Shown: positions 35,321-45,106, counted from the stretch's first letter. The stretch is 64,000 nucleotides of DNA from Phycisphaeraceae bacterium (GCA_015200025.1 CP054186.1:186001-250000); one strand, 5' to 3'. Notes: a model not told the origin generated them from the sequence alone. Numbers and translations are program-made.

Positions 35321-36658
35321 ATGCCAACCCCACTCGAACAGGCCGTCCTCAGCACCCTCGAGGCCTCGGACCCCGCCGTCGCGGCGCTCGTCGCCTCGGA
35401 ATCCCGCCGACAGCACGACACCCTCGAACTCATCGCCTCCGAGAACCACACCTCCCCGGCCGTCATGGCCGCCATGGGCTCCTGCCTGACCAACAAGTAC
35501 GCCGAGGGTTACCCCGGCGCCCGCTACTACGGCGGGTGCGAGTTCCACGACCGCGTCGAGCAGCTCGCCATCGACCGCGCCAAGGCCATGTTCGGCGCGG
35601 GCTTCGCCAACGTCCAGCCCCACTCGGGCGCCCAGGCCAACGCCGCCGTCTTCATGGCCCTCATGGACCCGGGCTCGACGTTCCTCTCCCTCGTGCTCAA
35701 GGACGGCGGGCACCTCTCCCACGGGATGAAAATCAACTTCTCCGGCCGCTACTACAACCCCGTCCACTACCCGCTCCACTATGAACCCGCTCACCCCGAG
35801 TTCGAACGCATCGACTACGACGCGGTGAAGCGGGCCGCCCGCGAGCACCGGCCCAAGGTCATCATGTGCGGGTACTCCGCCTACCCACGCGTGATCGATT
35901 TCGCGAAGTTCCGCGAGGCCGCCGATGAGGTCGGGGCCCTGCTCGTCGCCGACGTGGCGCACATCGCCGGGCTCATCGTCGGCGGGGCCCACCCCAACCC
36001 CTTCCCCCACGCCCACGTCGTCACCACCACGACCCACAAAACCCTCCGCGGCCCCCGCGGCGGGCTCGTCCTCACCAACGACGAGGACCTGGCCAAGAGA
36101 ATCGACAAGGCCGTCTTCCCCGGGATGCAGGGCGGGCCGCTGATGCACGTCATCGCCGCCAAGGCCGTCGCCTTCGGTGAGTGCCTCCGCCCGGAGTTCA
36201 AGGCCTACGCCGCCCGCGTCGTCGCCAACGCCAAGGCCCTCGCCCAGGCCCTCACCGACCGCGGGTACCGCATCACTACCGGCGGGACCGACAACCACCT
36301 CATGCTCGTGGACCTGCGCCCCAAAAGCGAGCACCTCACCGGCGCCGACGCCGAGCGGTGGCTCGAGTCCGCCGGGATCATCTGCAACAAGAATGGCATC
36401 CCCCAAGACCCCCGCCCGCCCAAGTTCACCAGCGGGATCCGCCTGGGTACGCCCGCCCTGACGACCCGGGGTTTCACCGAGGCCGACATGACCACGGTCG
36501 CCGACCTGATTGACCGGACCCTGACCGCCGGGCTCGCTGGGGGCGATCAACTCACCTCCGAAACCCGTGCAGTACGATCAATATCCGAACAAATGACGGA
36601 CTCACGGCCCATGCCGGGAGAATCCCCGGCACCGGACAACGCCCACCGAAACCGGTGA
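35321..36658 (+). CDS. glyA: serine hydroxymethyltransferase
   Basis: PLP enzyme that interconverts serine and glycine with tetrahydrofolate and feeds one-carbon metabolism. The 445 residues include [15 protein letters not shown], the PLP-binding block [16 protein letters not shown] (Lys in THKT), ADVAHIAGL, and the folate-site C-terminal part ([15 protein letters not shown]). About 28 polar residues after the usual end ([12 protein letters not shown]...) form an unusual tail; the last bases are AT-richer than the core. The ATG at 35321 lies 27 bp after the zinc-ribbon membrane gene. No glycine riboswitch fits in that gap. Confidence 0.96.
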   Translation: MPTPLEQAVLSTLEASDPAVAALVASESRRQHDTLELIASENHTSPAVMAAMGSCLTNKYAEGYPGARYYGGCEFHDRVEQLAIDRAKAMFGAGFANVQPHSGAQANAAVFMALMDPGSTFLSLVLKDGGHLSHGMKINFSGRYYNPVHYPLHYEPAHPEFERIDYDAVKRAAREHRPKVIMCGYSAYPRVIDFAKFREAADEVGALLVADVAHIAGLIVGGAHPNPFPHAHVVTTTTHKTLRGPRGGLVLTNDEDLAKRIDKAVFPGMQGGPLMHVIAAKAVAFGECLRPEFKAYAARVVANAKALAQALTDRGYRITTGGTDNHLMLVDLRPKSEHLTGADAERWLESAGIICNKNGIPQDPRPPKFTSGIRLGTPALTTRGFTEADMTTVADLIDRTLTAGLAGGDQLTSETRAVRSISEQMTDSRPMPGESPAPDNAHRNR

Positions 36659-36793
36659 CCATGAAACCCGTACAATCCTCGTTCCCAGGTCTTGTAGGGC
36701 CCGGGGCGATCCGGTAGCCTGATGGAGGCCGTTCGGCCTGTGGATTTGTTCCTGTTTCCCCCCTTTTGGATATCCAAGTTCTCCGGCAACGAA

Positions 36794-36812
36794 GCGGCCA
36801 CGTCCAGGCCGC
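36794..36812 (+). promoter_or_regulatory. small hairpin in the prepilin leader
   Basis: GCGGCC and GGCCGC pair exactly across a 7-nt loop, ending 15 bp before the prepilin ATG. It could modulate translation. TACAAT at 36671 further upstream may be a -10 element. Confidence 0.25.
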
Positions 36813-36827
36813 GAAGAGGTACGCAGC

Positions 36828-37892
36828 ATGACGCACGGAAGCAGATCTCGGTTCGGTCCCTCCATTCTCCGCCGTTCAGCGTTCACGCTGATCGAGCTCC
36901 TCGTGGTCATCGCGATCATCGCGCTCTTGATCGCGATCCTGCTCCCGGCGTTGGGCAAAGCCCGCGCCCTGGGCCGGCAGACGCAGGAGATGGCCGCCGC
37001 GTCTCAGTTCCTCCGCGCGTACATGGGCTACGCCAACGACTACAAGGACGCGGTGATCCCGCCGTACATCCACTGGACCTGGGCCCACCCGCACACCGGC
37101 CGGGTGAACTTCATGCCCCCCGACCCCAACGATCCGATCCGCCCGATGGAAGGTTCGGTCATCAAGGTCTGGCCGTGGCGATTCATGGCGTACACCGGCC
37201 ACCCGCCCAAGGCGATGATGATCGACAAGAACACCATGCGTGATTTCAACTCGCGCAACCGCACGCCGTCGTCCGCCGGCGCGACCAACACGTACGAGGA
37301 TGTCAACAAGTTCCAGTCCGCCCTGGGCTGGCACCCCTCGTTCGGGCTCAACTCCGTTTTCATGGGCGGGAGCTACCAACGCGGCGCCTTCCCCATCGCC
37401 ACGGGCAACGATGAGGGCCGTCTCCCCGCCGATTACAAGGCCAAGTTCTGGGTGACCCGCATCAGCGACATCCGAAACACGTCCAAAATGCTCGTCATGG
37501 GCAGCGCCCGCGCCAACGACGTCAAGGATTCCGGCTCCTTCGGGAACACCTCCTGGGGCGATACCCCGCCCCCCTTCGTGGCCACCAGCCAGATCGTCCC
37601 CGGTTACTACGAGCTCCTGCCCCCACGTCCGTCCCCCAGGGGCCGCGGCTCGGGCGGCGGGCCCGGCGGCGGCCGGACCACCGCGTGGAACGCCTCCAAC
37701 GCCTTTGATCCCAAGTTGGCTCCCGCGACGTGGGGCTTTGTCGACGGCCGGCACGCCAAGAAGGCCGTGGTCGGCAAGGCCGACGCCCACGTCGAAGTCC
37801 TCGGTCTCGAAGACCTCCGCGACATGACCCGTTGGTCCAATTACGCCTCGGGACCCGATTGGAACTTCCGCCCCGGCAACTCGGGGTATTGA
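36828..37892 (+). CDS. type IV prepilin-like protein (GspG/H type leader)
   Basis: A 354-residue protein with a class III leader: basic n-region, then FTLIELLVVIAIIALLIAIL. It is processed by prepilin peptidase before the F (near residue 19), leaving the E at mature position 5. The body is Trp/Tyr-rich with a Gly-rich loop (RGRGSGGGPGGG) near residue 265 and a late FVDGRHAKKA motif, as in planctomycete DUF1559-type pseudopilins. It could be a substrate of the gspD/gspE system at 24-29 kb. It has a long 169-bp leader region after glyA with a GCGGCC/GGCCGC hairpin (36794-36812), then AGAGGT before the ATG. It stands alone between glyA and a strong terminator. Confidence 0.88.
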   Translation: MTHGSRSRFGPSILRRSAFTLIELLVVIAIIALLIAILLPALGKARALGRQTQEMAAASQFLRAYMGYANDYKDAVIPPYIHWTWAHPHTGRVNFMPPDPNDPIRPMEGSVIKVWPWRFMAYTGHPPKAMMIDKNTMRDFNSRNRTPSSAGATNTYEDVNKFQSALGWHPSFGLNSVFMGGSYQRGAFPIATGNDEGRLPADYKAKFWVTRISDIRNTSKMLVMGSARANDVKDSGSFGNTSWGDTPPPFVATSQIVPGYYELLPPRPSPRGRGSGGGPGGGRTTAWNASNAFDPKLAPATWGFVDGRHAKKAVVGKADAHVEVLGLEDLRDMTRWSNYASGPDWNFRPGNSGY

Positions 37893-37940
37893 GCAACGGC
37901 TCGACCGTCCACGTTCCACCCCCAGTATCCAAGCCCTCCC

Positions 37941-37967
37941 ACGCCCGCAACCGCGGGCGTTTTTATT
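37941..37967 (+). terminator. strong intrinsic terminator after prepilin gene
   Basis: A perfect 8-bp stem ACGCCCGC / GCGGGCGT with loop AACC is followed by TTTTATT. Its T-tract runs up to the stop of the convergent rpe. Confidence 0.88.
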
Positions 37968-38649
37968 GCTCGCCGCGCAGCCGCCGGACCGCTCCGGCCC
38001 GCTCCCCTCGCCCGACCCCGAAGACCGCCGACGCCGCCACCACCACGTCCACGCCCGACGCCAGCACGCCGTCGACCGTCGAGGGGTTCACCCCGCCGTC
38101 GATCTCGAGACGCTGATCCGGCCTGAGCATCGGCCTGACCCGCCGGCACTTCTCCAGCACCCCGGGGATGAACGCCTGCCCCGAGAACCCCGGGTTCACG
38201 GACATCACCAGCACCATGTCGAACTCGCCCACGACCTCCAGCACCGGTTCGATCGGGGTCGGCGGGTTCACCGCGATCCCCGCCGTCATCCCCAAGCCGC
38301 GGACCCGCCCCGCCAGCGCCGCCGCCTCACGCCCGGCCACCCGCTCGATATGGAAGGTCACGTGGTCCGCCCCGGCCTTGGCGAACGGCTCGACGAACGC
38401 CCCGGGGTCCTCCACCATCAGGTGAACGTCCAGACACGCCTCCGGCAGCGCCCGCCGCAGACACCGGCACAGGTCCGGGCCCATCGTCAGGTTCGGGACA
38501 AAGTGCCCGTCCATCACGTCGAGGTGCAACAGGTCCGCCCCGGCCTCCCCCAGCACGTGCCGGCACTCCTCGCCCATCGCCGCGAAATCCGCCGAGAGGA
38601 TCGACGGCGCCACCAAGACCCCCCCACGACGTCTGAGAACCGATCGCAT
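37963..38649 (-). CDS. rpe: ribulose-phosphate 3-epimerase
   Basis: TIM-barrel epimerase interconverting ribulose 5-phosphate and xylulose 5-phosphate in the pentose phosphate pathway. The 228 residues show VAPSILSADF at the start, LLHLDVMDGHFVPN (metal ligands Asp/His), HLMVEDP, VMSVNPGFSGQ and LEIDGGVN, all canonical. The ATG at 38649 places APSILSADF at residues 14-22; the longer open frame to 38778 is Arg/Pro-rich and not conserved. The gene is convergent with the prepilin gene. Confidence 0.95.
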   Translation of the reverse strand: MRSVLRRRGGVLVAPSILSADFAAMGEECRHVLGEAGADLLHLDVMDGHFVPNLTMGPDLCRCLRRALPEACLDVHLMVEDPGAFVEPFAKAGADHVTFHIERVAGREAAALAGRVRGLGMTAGIAVNPPTPIEPVLEVVGEFDMVLVMSVNPGFSGQAFIPGVLEKCRRVRPMLRPDQRLEIDGGVNPSTVDGVLASGVDVVVAASAVFGVGRGERAGAVRRLRGEQ

Positions 38650-38942
38650 CCCGGACTGTATCCGCCCGACCTTTCTCGGCTCCGGATCCTCGCGTTGGAA
38701 CCGCCCGACGCCCGCCGGCGTACCGGCTCTGGCTCGCGGTTCTTGCGGGCCGCCTCCCACCCGACGGGGAGCGTTCAACCGGCCTTATTCATCATGGTTC
38801 TCCCGCCCCGTCGGCGACGCGGCGTCCCCGCGACATCCCGGCCATAGTCGATCGGTCCCGAAGGTCATGCGCACGCGGTGCGCACGGGTCCGTGGGCGTG
38901 GTCCGCCGGGAAGTTTCCGCGAGCGACGACGGAGCCAGGGCC
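38650..38942. other. intergenic region between divergent genes
   Basis: 293 bases with no supported gene. They carry the upstream regions of rpe (leftward) and the small gene at 38943 (rightward). A 7-bp inverted repeat TGCGCAC/GTGCGCA with a 3-nt spacer lies at 38868-38884 and is a possible operator. No clear promoter hexamers were assigned. Confidence 0.4.
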
Positions 38943-39173
38943 GTGCAACTCAACCCTTCGCAAGGACGCGTCCTCAAGTCCGCCCTCGATGTCCTGGGAC
39001 GGGGCGACCCCAAACGGTTCGACGACGAGCTCTGGCTCGGTTTCGGCGACGACTGCCAATCGATCTGGGACGCGCTCATCCAGGGTCGTTACGTCGAGTC
39101 CGCCGGGAGCATCTTCCAAACCCGCCTGACACCCCGAGGCGTCCAGCTCCTCCGACGCCTCGCGTCGCTCTGA
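38943..39173 (+). CDS. small conserved-looking protein, hypothetical
   Basis: A 76-residue protein starting at GTG (MQLNPSQGRVLKSALDVLG) with GGAG eight bases upstream. It is predicted mainly helical, with a central WLGFGDDCQSIWDALIQGRY and a terminal LTPRGVQLLRRLASL that looks like a winged-helix or DNA-contact helix. Codon use is strongly G/C at third positions, as in true genes here. A longer GTG start at 38892 is possible. It ends 8 bp before the convergent SOUL-type gene. No family recognised. Confidence 0.55.
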   Translation: MQLNPSQGRVLKSALDVLGRGDPKRFDDELWLGFGDDCQSIWDALIQGRYVESAGSIFQTRLTPRGVQLLRRLASL

Positions 39174-39180
39174 ACACCGT

Positions 39181-40032
39181 TCACCGCCCCGCGGGCTGCC
39201 CGCCCAACGACATGGGCGTCCTGGGCCTGATCGGCAGCTGGATCTCGGCCCAGGCGTCACGCCGGGGCATCTCGGGCCCGTTGTAGTACATCGCCCGGGC
39301 CTCGCCCGCCGCCGACCACTCGTCCTGTGACGCGAGCCAGTCGCCCAGGATCTTCACCCCCGCGCGCACGACCGACTCGCTGTACCCGCCGCGGACCCCG
39401 ATGCTCACCACGGTCACGGGCTCGGCGTCCTGCACCACCACGTTCCCGTCGCGGCCCGGCTCGCGGAGATCCTTGGTCCGGTACAGGAACGACATCGTCC
39501 ACCCCGGCCGCTCTTCCCCACGGGCTTCCCCGACCGCCCCGCCGACCTCACCACCGCCCGAGGGGTCCCCGTCGGTCACCAGCCCGTGGTAATCGACCTC
39601 CACCGGCGAAGTCATCGCGATGTTGTGCCTCTGGATATGCCTGAACAGCGGCCAGAACCCCATCGTCATCCCCCGGTCCGCGTTCCCATTCCCCGAGAAC
39701 TCAGCCCGCCTCACACCGGGATACCGCTTGAGCTCGATCGCCCCCGGCGGGGTCGGCGCGGGGTAACCCTCGGGCAGCGCGGTGGTGATCCGGCACGGGC
39801 CGCACGCCCACTCCGTCTCGCTCACGCGCCGGGAGATCGTGAAGAGGTCGCCCCCGACACGGAAGGTCGACCAATCGTCGCGCCGCGAGGGCGGCGTCCG
39901 AAGCACCGTCTCCAACGCCGCGGCCTCGTCCGTTGACGCCGCGGGCACAGGCCCCGGCCCAGAAGCCGCAACGCCCATGACTCCGGCGGCCACCGTCAAC
40001 GAGATCACCGCGCACGGACGGATCCAACGCAT
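39181..40032 (-). CDS. exported SOUL heme-binding family protein
   Basis: A 283-residue protein with a signal peptide (about 1-24) and a SOUL-type domain: IELKRYPGVRRAEF, then GFWPLFRHIQRHNIAMTSPVEVDY, the hallmark 'gF..L..yI...N..iaMTsPV' block. Family members bind heme or related tetrapyrroles, though many bacterial ones are uncharacterised. A Gly/Glu-rich insert (SGGGEVGGAVGEARGEE) splits the domain. The ATG at 40032 follows GGGAGG. It is monocistronic, lies between sucC (upstream on the same strand, 101 bp) and the small gene at 38943. The periplasmic location and heme link are inferred. Confidence 0.78.
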   Translation of the reverse strand: MRWIRPCAVISLTVAAGVMGVAASGPGPVPAASTDEAAALETVLRTPPSRRDDWSTFRVGGDLFTISRRVSETEWACGPCRITTALPEGYPAPTPPGAIELKRYPGVRRAEFSGNGNADRGMTMGFWPLFRHIQRHNIAMTSPVEVDYHGLVTDGDPSGGGEVGGAVGEARGEERPGWTMSFLYRTKDLREPGRDGNVVVQDAEPVTVVSIGVRGGYSESVVRAGVKILGDWLASQDEWSAAGEARAMYYNGPEMPRRDAWAEIQLPIRPRTPMSLGGQPAGR

Positions 40033-40133
40033 GAGAACCTCCCGAGAATGACCACCCTATGGAAGGATCGTCCGCCGGGGTGCTTTGGATTCGCCGTCGT
40101 GCTCGGGCTCGATGATCAGGAGCGGAGGGGGGG

Positions 40134-41375
40134 TTACGCCACCGCCGCGCAAACCTTGGACGCGGCGTCGGCGAGGTCCGTGGCGGCCGAGAGGGTGGGG
40201 AGGCTCCCTTTGGCGCTCTCGAGGAGGCGCCGGCCCTGGTCGACGTTGGTGCCCTCGAGCCGGACGACCAGGGGGACCTTGAACCCCGCGGAACCGTCGT
40301 GGTTCTTGTGCTTGGTGGCGGCGTTGATGATGCCCTGCGCGATCACGTCGCACTTCATGATCCCGCCGAAGATGTTGACGAGGACTCCCTTGACCCGGTC
40401 GTCGGACAGAATAATCGAGAAGGCCTCGGTGACGGCCTCTTCGGTCGCCGACCCGCCCACGTCGAGAAAGTTGGCCGGCTCGCCGCCGTGGAGCTTGACG
40501 ATGTCCATCGTCGCCATGGCCAGGCCCGCGCCGTTGACCAGGCACCCGATGTTCCCGTCGAGCGCGACGTACGAGAGCCCGAACCGCTGCGCCCTGGCCT
40601 CGGAGGGGTTCTCCTCGCCCGCGTCGTGGAGCGACGAGACCGCCTTCTGGCGGAACAGCCCGTTGTCGTCGAAGTTGAACTTGGCGTCGATCGCGAGGAC
40701 CTGCCCCTCGGCGAACTCCGCCGACGGGGGCGTCACCACCAGCGGGTTGATCTCGGCCAGCGTGCAGTCCAGCTCCACGTACAACTTCGCGAGCCTCACC
40801 ATGATGTCCGCCGCCTGCGTCGCCCGCTTGCCCGTCAGCCCCAGAGCGAAGGCGGCCTCGCGGGCCCGGAAGGGCAGAAGACCGGCCAGCGGGTGCAGCA
40901 CTTCCTTGTGGATCGCCTCGGGCCGCTCCTCCGCGATCCGCTCGATCTCGACCCCGCCCTCGCGCGACGCGATGAGCACATTGCGCCGGGTCGCGCGGTC
41001 GGTCGTGACGGCCAGGTAGAACTCCTCCTTGCCCCCGCCCGCGCGGTCGGCGATGTCCGCCGCCCTGGCCACGAGCAGCCGCGTGACCTCCAGGCCCTCG
41101 GGCGGGGTCTGCGGGCTGTGCATCCGGTTCGTCAGCATGAACCTCGCCGCGTCCTCGGCCTCCTCGGCGGAACGGACCAACTTCACGAACCCGGCCTTGC
41201 CCCGCCCGCCCGCGTGGACCTGCGCCTTGACCACCGCGAGCGGCGAAACCATGCCCTCGGTCGCCCCGCGGAACGCCGCGGCGGCCTGATCCACGCCCGT
41301 GATGACCACCCCGCTGGGGACCGGAATCCCGGAGGACCGGAGCAACTCCCTCGCCTGATACTCGTGGATCTTCAT
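40134..41375 (-). CDS. sucC: succinyl-CoA synthetase beta subunit
   Basis: ADP/GDP-forming subunit of succinyl-CoA ligase in the TCA cycle. The 413 residues contain [20 protein letters not shown], the ATP-grasp loop [23 protein letters not shown]-type AEINPLVV, and [18 protein letters not shown] with [11 protein letters not shown] for the phosphate/CoA end. The partner sucD, usually directly downstream, is absent: the next gene on this strand is the SOUL-type protein. The alpha subunit must be encoded elsewhere. Well-formed start at 41375. Confidence 0.95.
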   Translation of the reverse strand: MKIHEYQARELLRSSGIPVPSGVVITGVDQAAAAFRGATEGMVSPLAVVKAQVHAGGRGKAGFVKLVRSAEEAEDAARFMLTNRMHSPQTPPEGLEVTRLLVARAADIADRAGGGKEEFYLAVTTDRATRRNVLIASREGGVEIERIAEERPEAIHKEVLHPLAGLLPFRAREAAFALGLTGKRATQAADIMVRLAKLYVELDCTLAEINPLVVTPPSAEFAEGQVLAIDAKFNFDDNGLFRQKAVSSLHDAGEENPSEARAQRFGLSYVALDGNIGCLVNGAGLAMATMDIVKLHGGEPANFLDVGGSATEEAVTEAFSIILSDDRVKGVLVNIFGGIMKCDVIAQGIINAATKHKNHDGSAGFKVPLVVRLEGTNVDQGRRLLESAKGSLPTLSAATDLADAASKVCAAVA

Positions 41376-41433
41376 ACCGCGTCACTCCTGCCCGGATCGG
41401 GCCCCATCGTACCTCGCCCGTCGGCCCCCCGCC

Positions 41434-42423
41434 CTACCGGCCCGCCCGCAGCGCCCCGGACCGGCCCGCCGACCGGGCCACCACACGCACCGTCATCCCC
41501 GTGAACCGACCCGCGGCGACCGGGTCGTACACCGCCGGCACCCCCGGCTCCCCGGCCTTGTCCCCGCCGACGCGAAGCCCGAGCCCGGGCGTCAGACGCG
41601 ACGCGGCGTTCGCGCTCGACACCAGCGCCGCGTCGGAGGGATAGCGGCCGAAGGAAAGCCGGACCGCCCCGGCGACGACCCTCGCCTCGTCCTCACGCTG
41701 ATCCGCGGTCAGCTCGGGGAGGGAAGCCTCGAACGCCGCGGTGTACGCCGCCGCCGCCGATCGCAGCCCGGGCGATGCCCGCCCCTCGATCAACGACGCG
41801 ACGGCCCCTCGCACCGCGCTGAGCTCGGGGGCCAACCGTTCGCGGGCGAGGCTGATCCTCCTCGCGTCGGACTGCAGCAGCACGGGCACCACCACCGACG
41901 CGAGCGTCTCCCCCAACGCCTCTTCGGCGCGCTGGGCCACGGAGACCGCCTCGGCACGCGAGACGCCCAGCCCGTGACGCGTGGCGAACCGATCCAACGC
42001 CGCGGCCATCGGGACCGAGTACGCCGGGTCCGGCCCGCCCTTGAGCACGTCCGACGCGAGTTTCTCCAGGTACGCGGGCAGGTCGTCCGCCATCGCGGGG
42101 CGGAGGAACAGCCTCAGCGCGGCGAACCGCTCATCCCGTTCGAGCCGCTCCCAAACGGCCCGGGCGTCCGACGCCGCGTCGTCCCCGTCGATCGCCGACG
42201 CGACCACGCCCTGGTTCCACAGCGGGAGCGACCACCCCCACGATTCGACGAGGCGCCGGTACGAGGCCGAGCCCTTGGCCGCTCGCGCGATCTCCCGACC
42301 CGACCCCGGCACCCCCACGCCCGGCATGAACGTGTAGACACGCGTCGCCAGCAGGAGCGTCGCCATCGCGGCGGGCTCGCGCGTAGTCAGGTGGTGCGGC
42401 AGGACCGCGAGCCTCACCTCCAT
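41434..42423 (-). CDS. unknown protein coupled to the OtsB-GH15 gene
   Basis: A 329-residue protein with no signal peptide; mainly alpha-helical by pattern (long Ala/Arg/Glu/Leu stretches). Its ATG lies one base after the stop of the upstream trehalose-phosphatase/GH15 gene (TGAGATG), indicating strict translational coupling. I recognise no domain. The coupling suggests a role with trehalose or glucan metabolism, but nothing in the sequence shows it. Confidence 0.65.
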   Translation of the reverse strand: MEVRLAVLPHHLTTREPAAMATLLLATRVYTFMPGVGVPGSGREIARAAKGSASYRRLVESWGWSLPLWNQGVVASAIDGDDAASDARAVWERLERDERFAALRLFLRPAMADDLPAYLEKLASDVLKGGPDPAYSVPMAAALDRFATRHGLGVSRAEAVSVAQRAEEALGETLASVVVPVLLQSDARRISLARERLAPELSAVRGAVASLIEGRASPGLRSAAAAYTAAFEASLPELTADQREDEARVVAGAVRLSFGRYPSDAALVSSANAASRLTPGLGLRVGGDKAGEPGVPAVYDPVAAGRFTGMTVRVVARSAGRSGALRAGR

Positions 42424-42424
42424 C

Positions 42425-45004
42425 TCACACGCCCCCCGACGCTGATGCCCCCGGCGGGGACGCCACGACCCCGGCGCGCTCGAGCGCGACGGCCGCGTTG
42501 ATCACCGCGAGGTGCGAGTACGCCTGCGCGAGGTTCCCCAGGGCGATCCCGTGCACCGGGTCGTGCTGCTCGGTCATCACCCCCGCCTCGCCCGCCAGCG
42601 CGCACATCGCCCCGAACAACCCGGCGGCCTCGTCGAGCCTCCCCACCGACGCCAGCGACTCGATCAGCCACCCCGTGCAGATGTGCATCCCGCCCTCGTC
42701 GCCCGCGAGCCCGTCGTCGGCGCGGTACCGGCGGACGGTCGGGCCCTCGCGAAGCGTCCGCGAGACCATCTCGACCGTCGCCACCCACCTCGGGTCGCCC
42801 CGGTCGATCAACCCCGTCAGCCCGATCACCAGGACCGCCGCGTCGGGGTAGTCGTACCCGTACGCCCCGGTGAAGGCGCCCACTCGCTCGTTCCACCCCT
42901 TGGCCAGCACGTCGGTCCGGATCGCCGAGGCCAGCGCTTCCCACTCGTCGCTCCGCGTCCCGCAGACCGCTTCCTCGACCACAAGCCCTCGGGCCACGGT
43001 GTGCCAGCACATCGCCTTGGAGTGGACGTGGTGCCGGCGTTCCAGCCTCATCTCCCAGATCCCGTGGTCGGGCTCTTCCCACCGCGACTGGACCGCCCGC
43101 ACCATCGCCCGCACGAGCCGCCAATGGTCCGGCGCAATCGGCGCGCCGCGCTCGGCGAGCATCGCCACCAGGTCCACGATCGGCCCGAACACGTCCAGCT
43201 GAACCTGGTTCGCCGCCGCGTTCCCGATCCGCACGGGACGGCTCTCCCCGTACCCGCACAGGCTCGACACCTCGCCCTCGGGGGGAAGGTGCCCGCCCGT
43301 GACGGTGTAGATCGGCCTCAACCGGTCCGGGCTCTCGCACCGGTCCACCACGTCGAGCATCCAATCGAGGAACTTGAGCGCCAGCCCCGTGTTCCCGAGC
43401 CTGACCAGCGCCGCCGACGACAGCGCCGCGTCGCGGGGCCAGCAGAAGCGGTAGTCCCAGTTGCGCCCCCCGCCCATGTGCTCGGGGAGGCTCGTGGTCG
43501 CCGCCGCCGCGATGACGCCCGTGGGCCCGTGCGAGAGCGCCCGAAGCACCAGCGCGCTCCGTTTCACCAACTCCCTCGCCACCGCGGGGAGCTTGAGCGA
43601 CCTGGCCCACCCCGACCAGAACCGGACGTTCTGCTCGAGCCGCTCCTCCTCGGTCTCCAGGCCCGCCCTCAGGCTGCCCGACCCGTACCGCAACTCCAAC
43701 ACCACCGGCCCCCTCGAAGCGTCAACCTCCGCCTCCGCCGACTGGTGCACCCCCTCCTCGACGATCCGCCACTCGACCCCGGGCGACCGCAGCACGATGG
43801 GGTCATTCGACCCTTCGACCTCGAGCCCGTCGGGCCGGACCCGGAGCCGTGTCGCCAGCCTCCCGAAATCGAGACGGGGCCCAAAGCGAACCACCGCCCT
43901 CGACCCAGCCGCGTTCCCCTCGATCACCCGCACCAGGTCCACCCGACCGGCCTTCTGAAACGCCCGACCGCCCGAGCAGTCCAGGTAATCCCGCACCACG
44001 AGCGAGGGCCACGACGTCCGCAGCACCATCGAATCCCCCTCGTACGCGACCGCGGGCTCGCCCGCCCGGAGGCCTTCCGCCGGGCCGATCGAAAACTCCC
44101 CCGACGAGGCATCGCCCACCAGCGACGCGAAGATCGACCCCGAATCGATCCGCGGCATGCACAGCCACGACACCCGCGCGCCCGGCGACACCACCGCCAG
44201 CGTCCGCTGGTCCGAGATCACCGCGCACCGCTCGAGCGGCACCAGCCCGCGCGAAGCGGCCCACGACCGACGCATCCCGAGCAAGGCCTCCAATACCTCC
44301 GCCACCTCGCCCACGCCGCCGATCCTCAGGCCCGCCGCCGTCTCCCCCTCGCCCACCTTGATCCCCACGTCCCCGGGCGAGAGCGCCCGGAACGCGTCCT
44401 CGTCGGTGATGTCGTCCCCGACGAACAGCACGCCCGTCGCCCCCGACGCGTACCTCGCCCGCCGGAGCGCCTCGCCCTTGTCCGACGGGACCACCGTGAA
44501 CTCAACCACCTCGCTCCCGTGCCGCGTCAGCACCCCCACCATCGACCCACACGCCCCCTCGGCCTCGCGCACCACCGCCGACCCGCCCGGCACCCCGCGC
44601 ACGTGCACCGCGACCCCCGCCGGCTTGATCTCCACCAGCACCCCGTCGTGCCGCGACGCCACCCCGCGCGCCGCCTCCGTCACCCGCGAAAGCAGCCCGC
44701 TCTGCTCGGCCGAAAGCCCCACCCCAACCCCGGACCATTCCGCCCCGTGCGAGCCCACCACGATCGTGGGCAGCGGGGACCCAAGAAAGCTGACCAGGTC
44801 CGCGTACACACGCCCCGAGATCACCGCCGTCGTCGTCCACCCCGCCGACACCAACCCGCGCAACGCCCCGAGCGCCCCCGCGTGCGCCGCCGCACGCGAC
44901 GGATCACGCACCAACTCCGACAGCGTCCCGTCGTAGTCGCACGCCACCAGCAGCACCGGCGTCCGCGACAACGCCTCCAACCTCTCTCGCACGTCCGGTT
45001 TCAT
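42425..45004 (-). CDS. trehalose-6-phosphate phosphatase fused to GH15 glucoamylase/trehalase-like domain
   Basis: An 859-residue two-domain protein. Residues about 1-245 are an OtsB-type HAD phosphatase (VACDYDGTLSELV with nucleophile Asp; GDDITDEDAF) that dephosphorylates trehalose 6-phosphate. Residues about 255-850 are a GH15 catalytic barrel: GGRNWDYRFCWPRDAAL, VTGGHLPPEGEVSSLCGYGES, PDHGIWEMR (catalytic Glu) and GDEGGMHICTGWLIESLA. GH15 enzymes are glucoamylases, or in some bacteria trehalases, so the same polypeptide may make and cleave trehalose or tie it to glucan breakdown. otsA is 30 kb away. The downstream unknown gene is translationally coupled. The start (MKPDVRERL) is supported by the HAD position. 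Confidence 0.88.
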   Translation of the reverse strand: MKPDVRERLEALSRTPVLLVACDYDGTLSELVRDPSRAAAHAGALGALRGLVSAGWTTTAVISGRVYADLVSFLGSPLPTIVVGSHGAEWSGVGVGLSAEQSGLLSRVTEAARGVASRHDGVLVEIKPAGVAVHVRGVPGGSAVVREAEGACGSMVGVLTRHGSEVVEFTVVPSDKGEALRRARYASGATGVLFVGDDITDEDAFRALSPGDVGIKVGEGETAAGLRIGGVGEVAEVLEALLGMRRSWAASRGLVPLERCAVISDQRTLAVVSPGARVSWLCMPRIDSGSIFASLVGDASSGEFSIGPAEGLRAGEPAVAYEGDSMVLRTSWPSLVVRDYLDCSGGRAFQKAGRVDLVRVIEGNAAGSRAVVRFGPRLDFGRLATRLRVRPDGLEVEGSNDPIVLRSPGVEWRIVEEGVHQSAEAEVDASRGPVVLELRYGSGSLRAGLETEEERLEQNVRFWSGWARSLKLPAVARELVKRSALVLRALSHGPTGVIAAAATTSLPEHMGGGRNWDYRFCWPRDAALSSAALVRLGNTGLALKFLDWMLDVVDRCESPDRLRPIYTVTGGHLPPEGEVSSLCGYGESRPVRIGNAAANQVQLDVFGPIVDLVAMLAERGAPIAPDHWRLVRAMVRAVQSRWEEPDHGIWEMRLERRHHVHSKAMCWHTVARGLVVEEAVCGTRSDEWEALASAIRTDVLAKGWNERVGAFTGAYGYDYPDAAVLVIGLTGLIDRGDPRWVATVEMVSRTLREGPTVRRYRADDGLAGDEGGMHICTGWLIESLASVGRLDEAAGLFGAMCALAGEAGVMTEQHDPVHGIALGNLAQAYSHLAVINAAVALERAGVVASPPGASASGGV

Positions 45005-45106
45005 GGCCCATCATACGAACCCGCGCACGACGGGGTCTCAACGAACCCTGAACACAACACCAACATTCGCCCCGGTATACTGCCGCGAATACTCGGAGAA
45101 CTCGAC

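Noticed and set aside
42512..45106. Plus-strand extension upstream of the metallophosphoesterase
   Set aside because: It mirrors the OtsB-GH15 gene and is Arg/Pro/His-rich; the Tat leader marks the true start at 45107.
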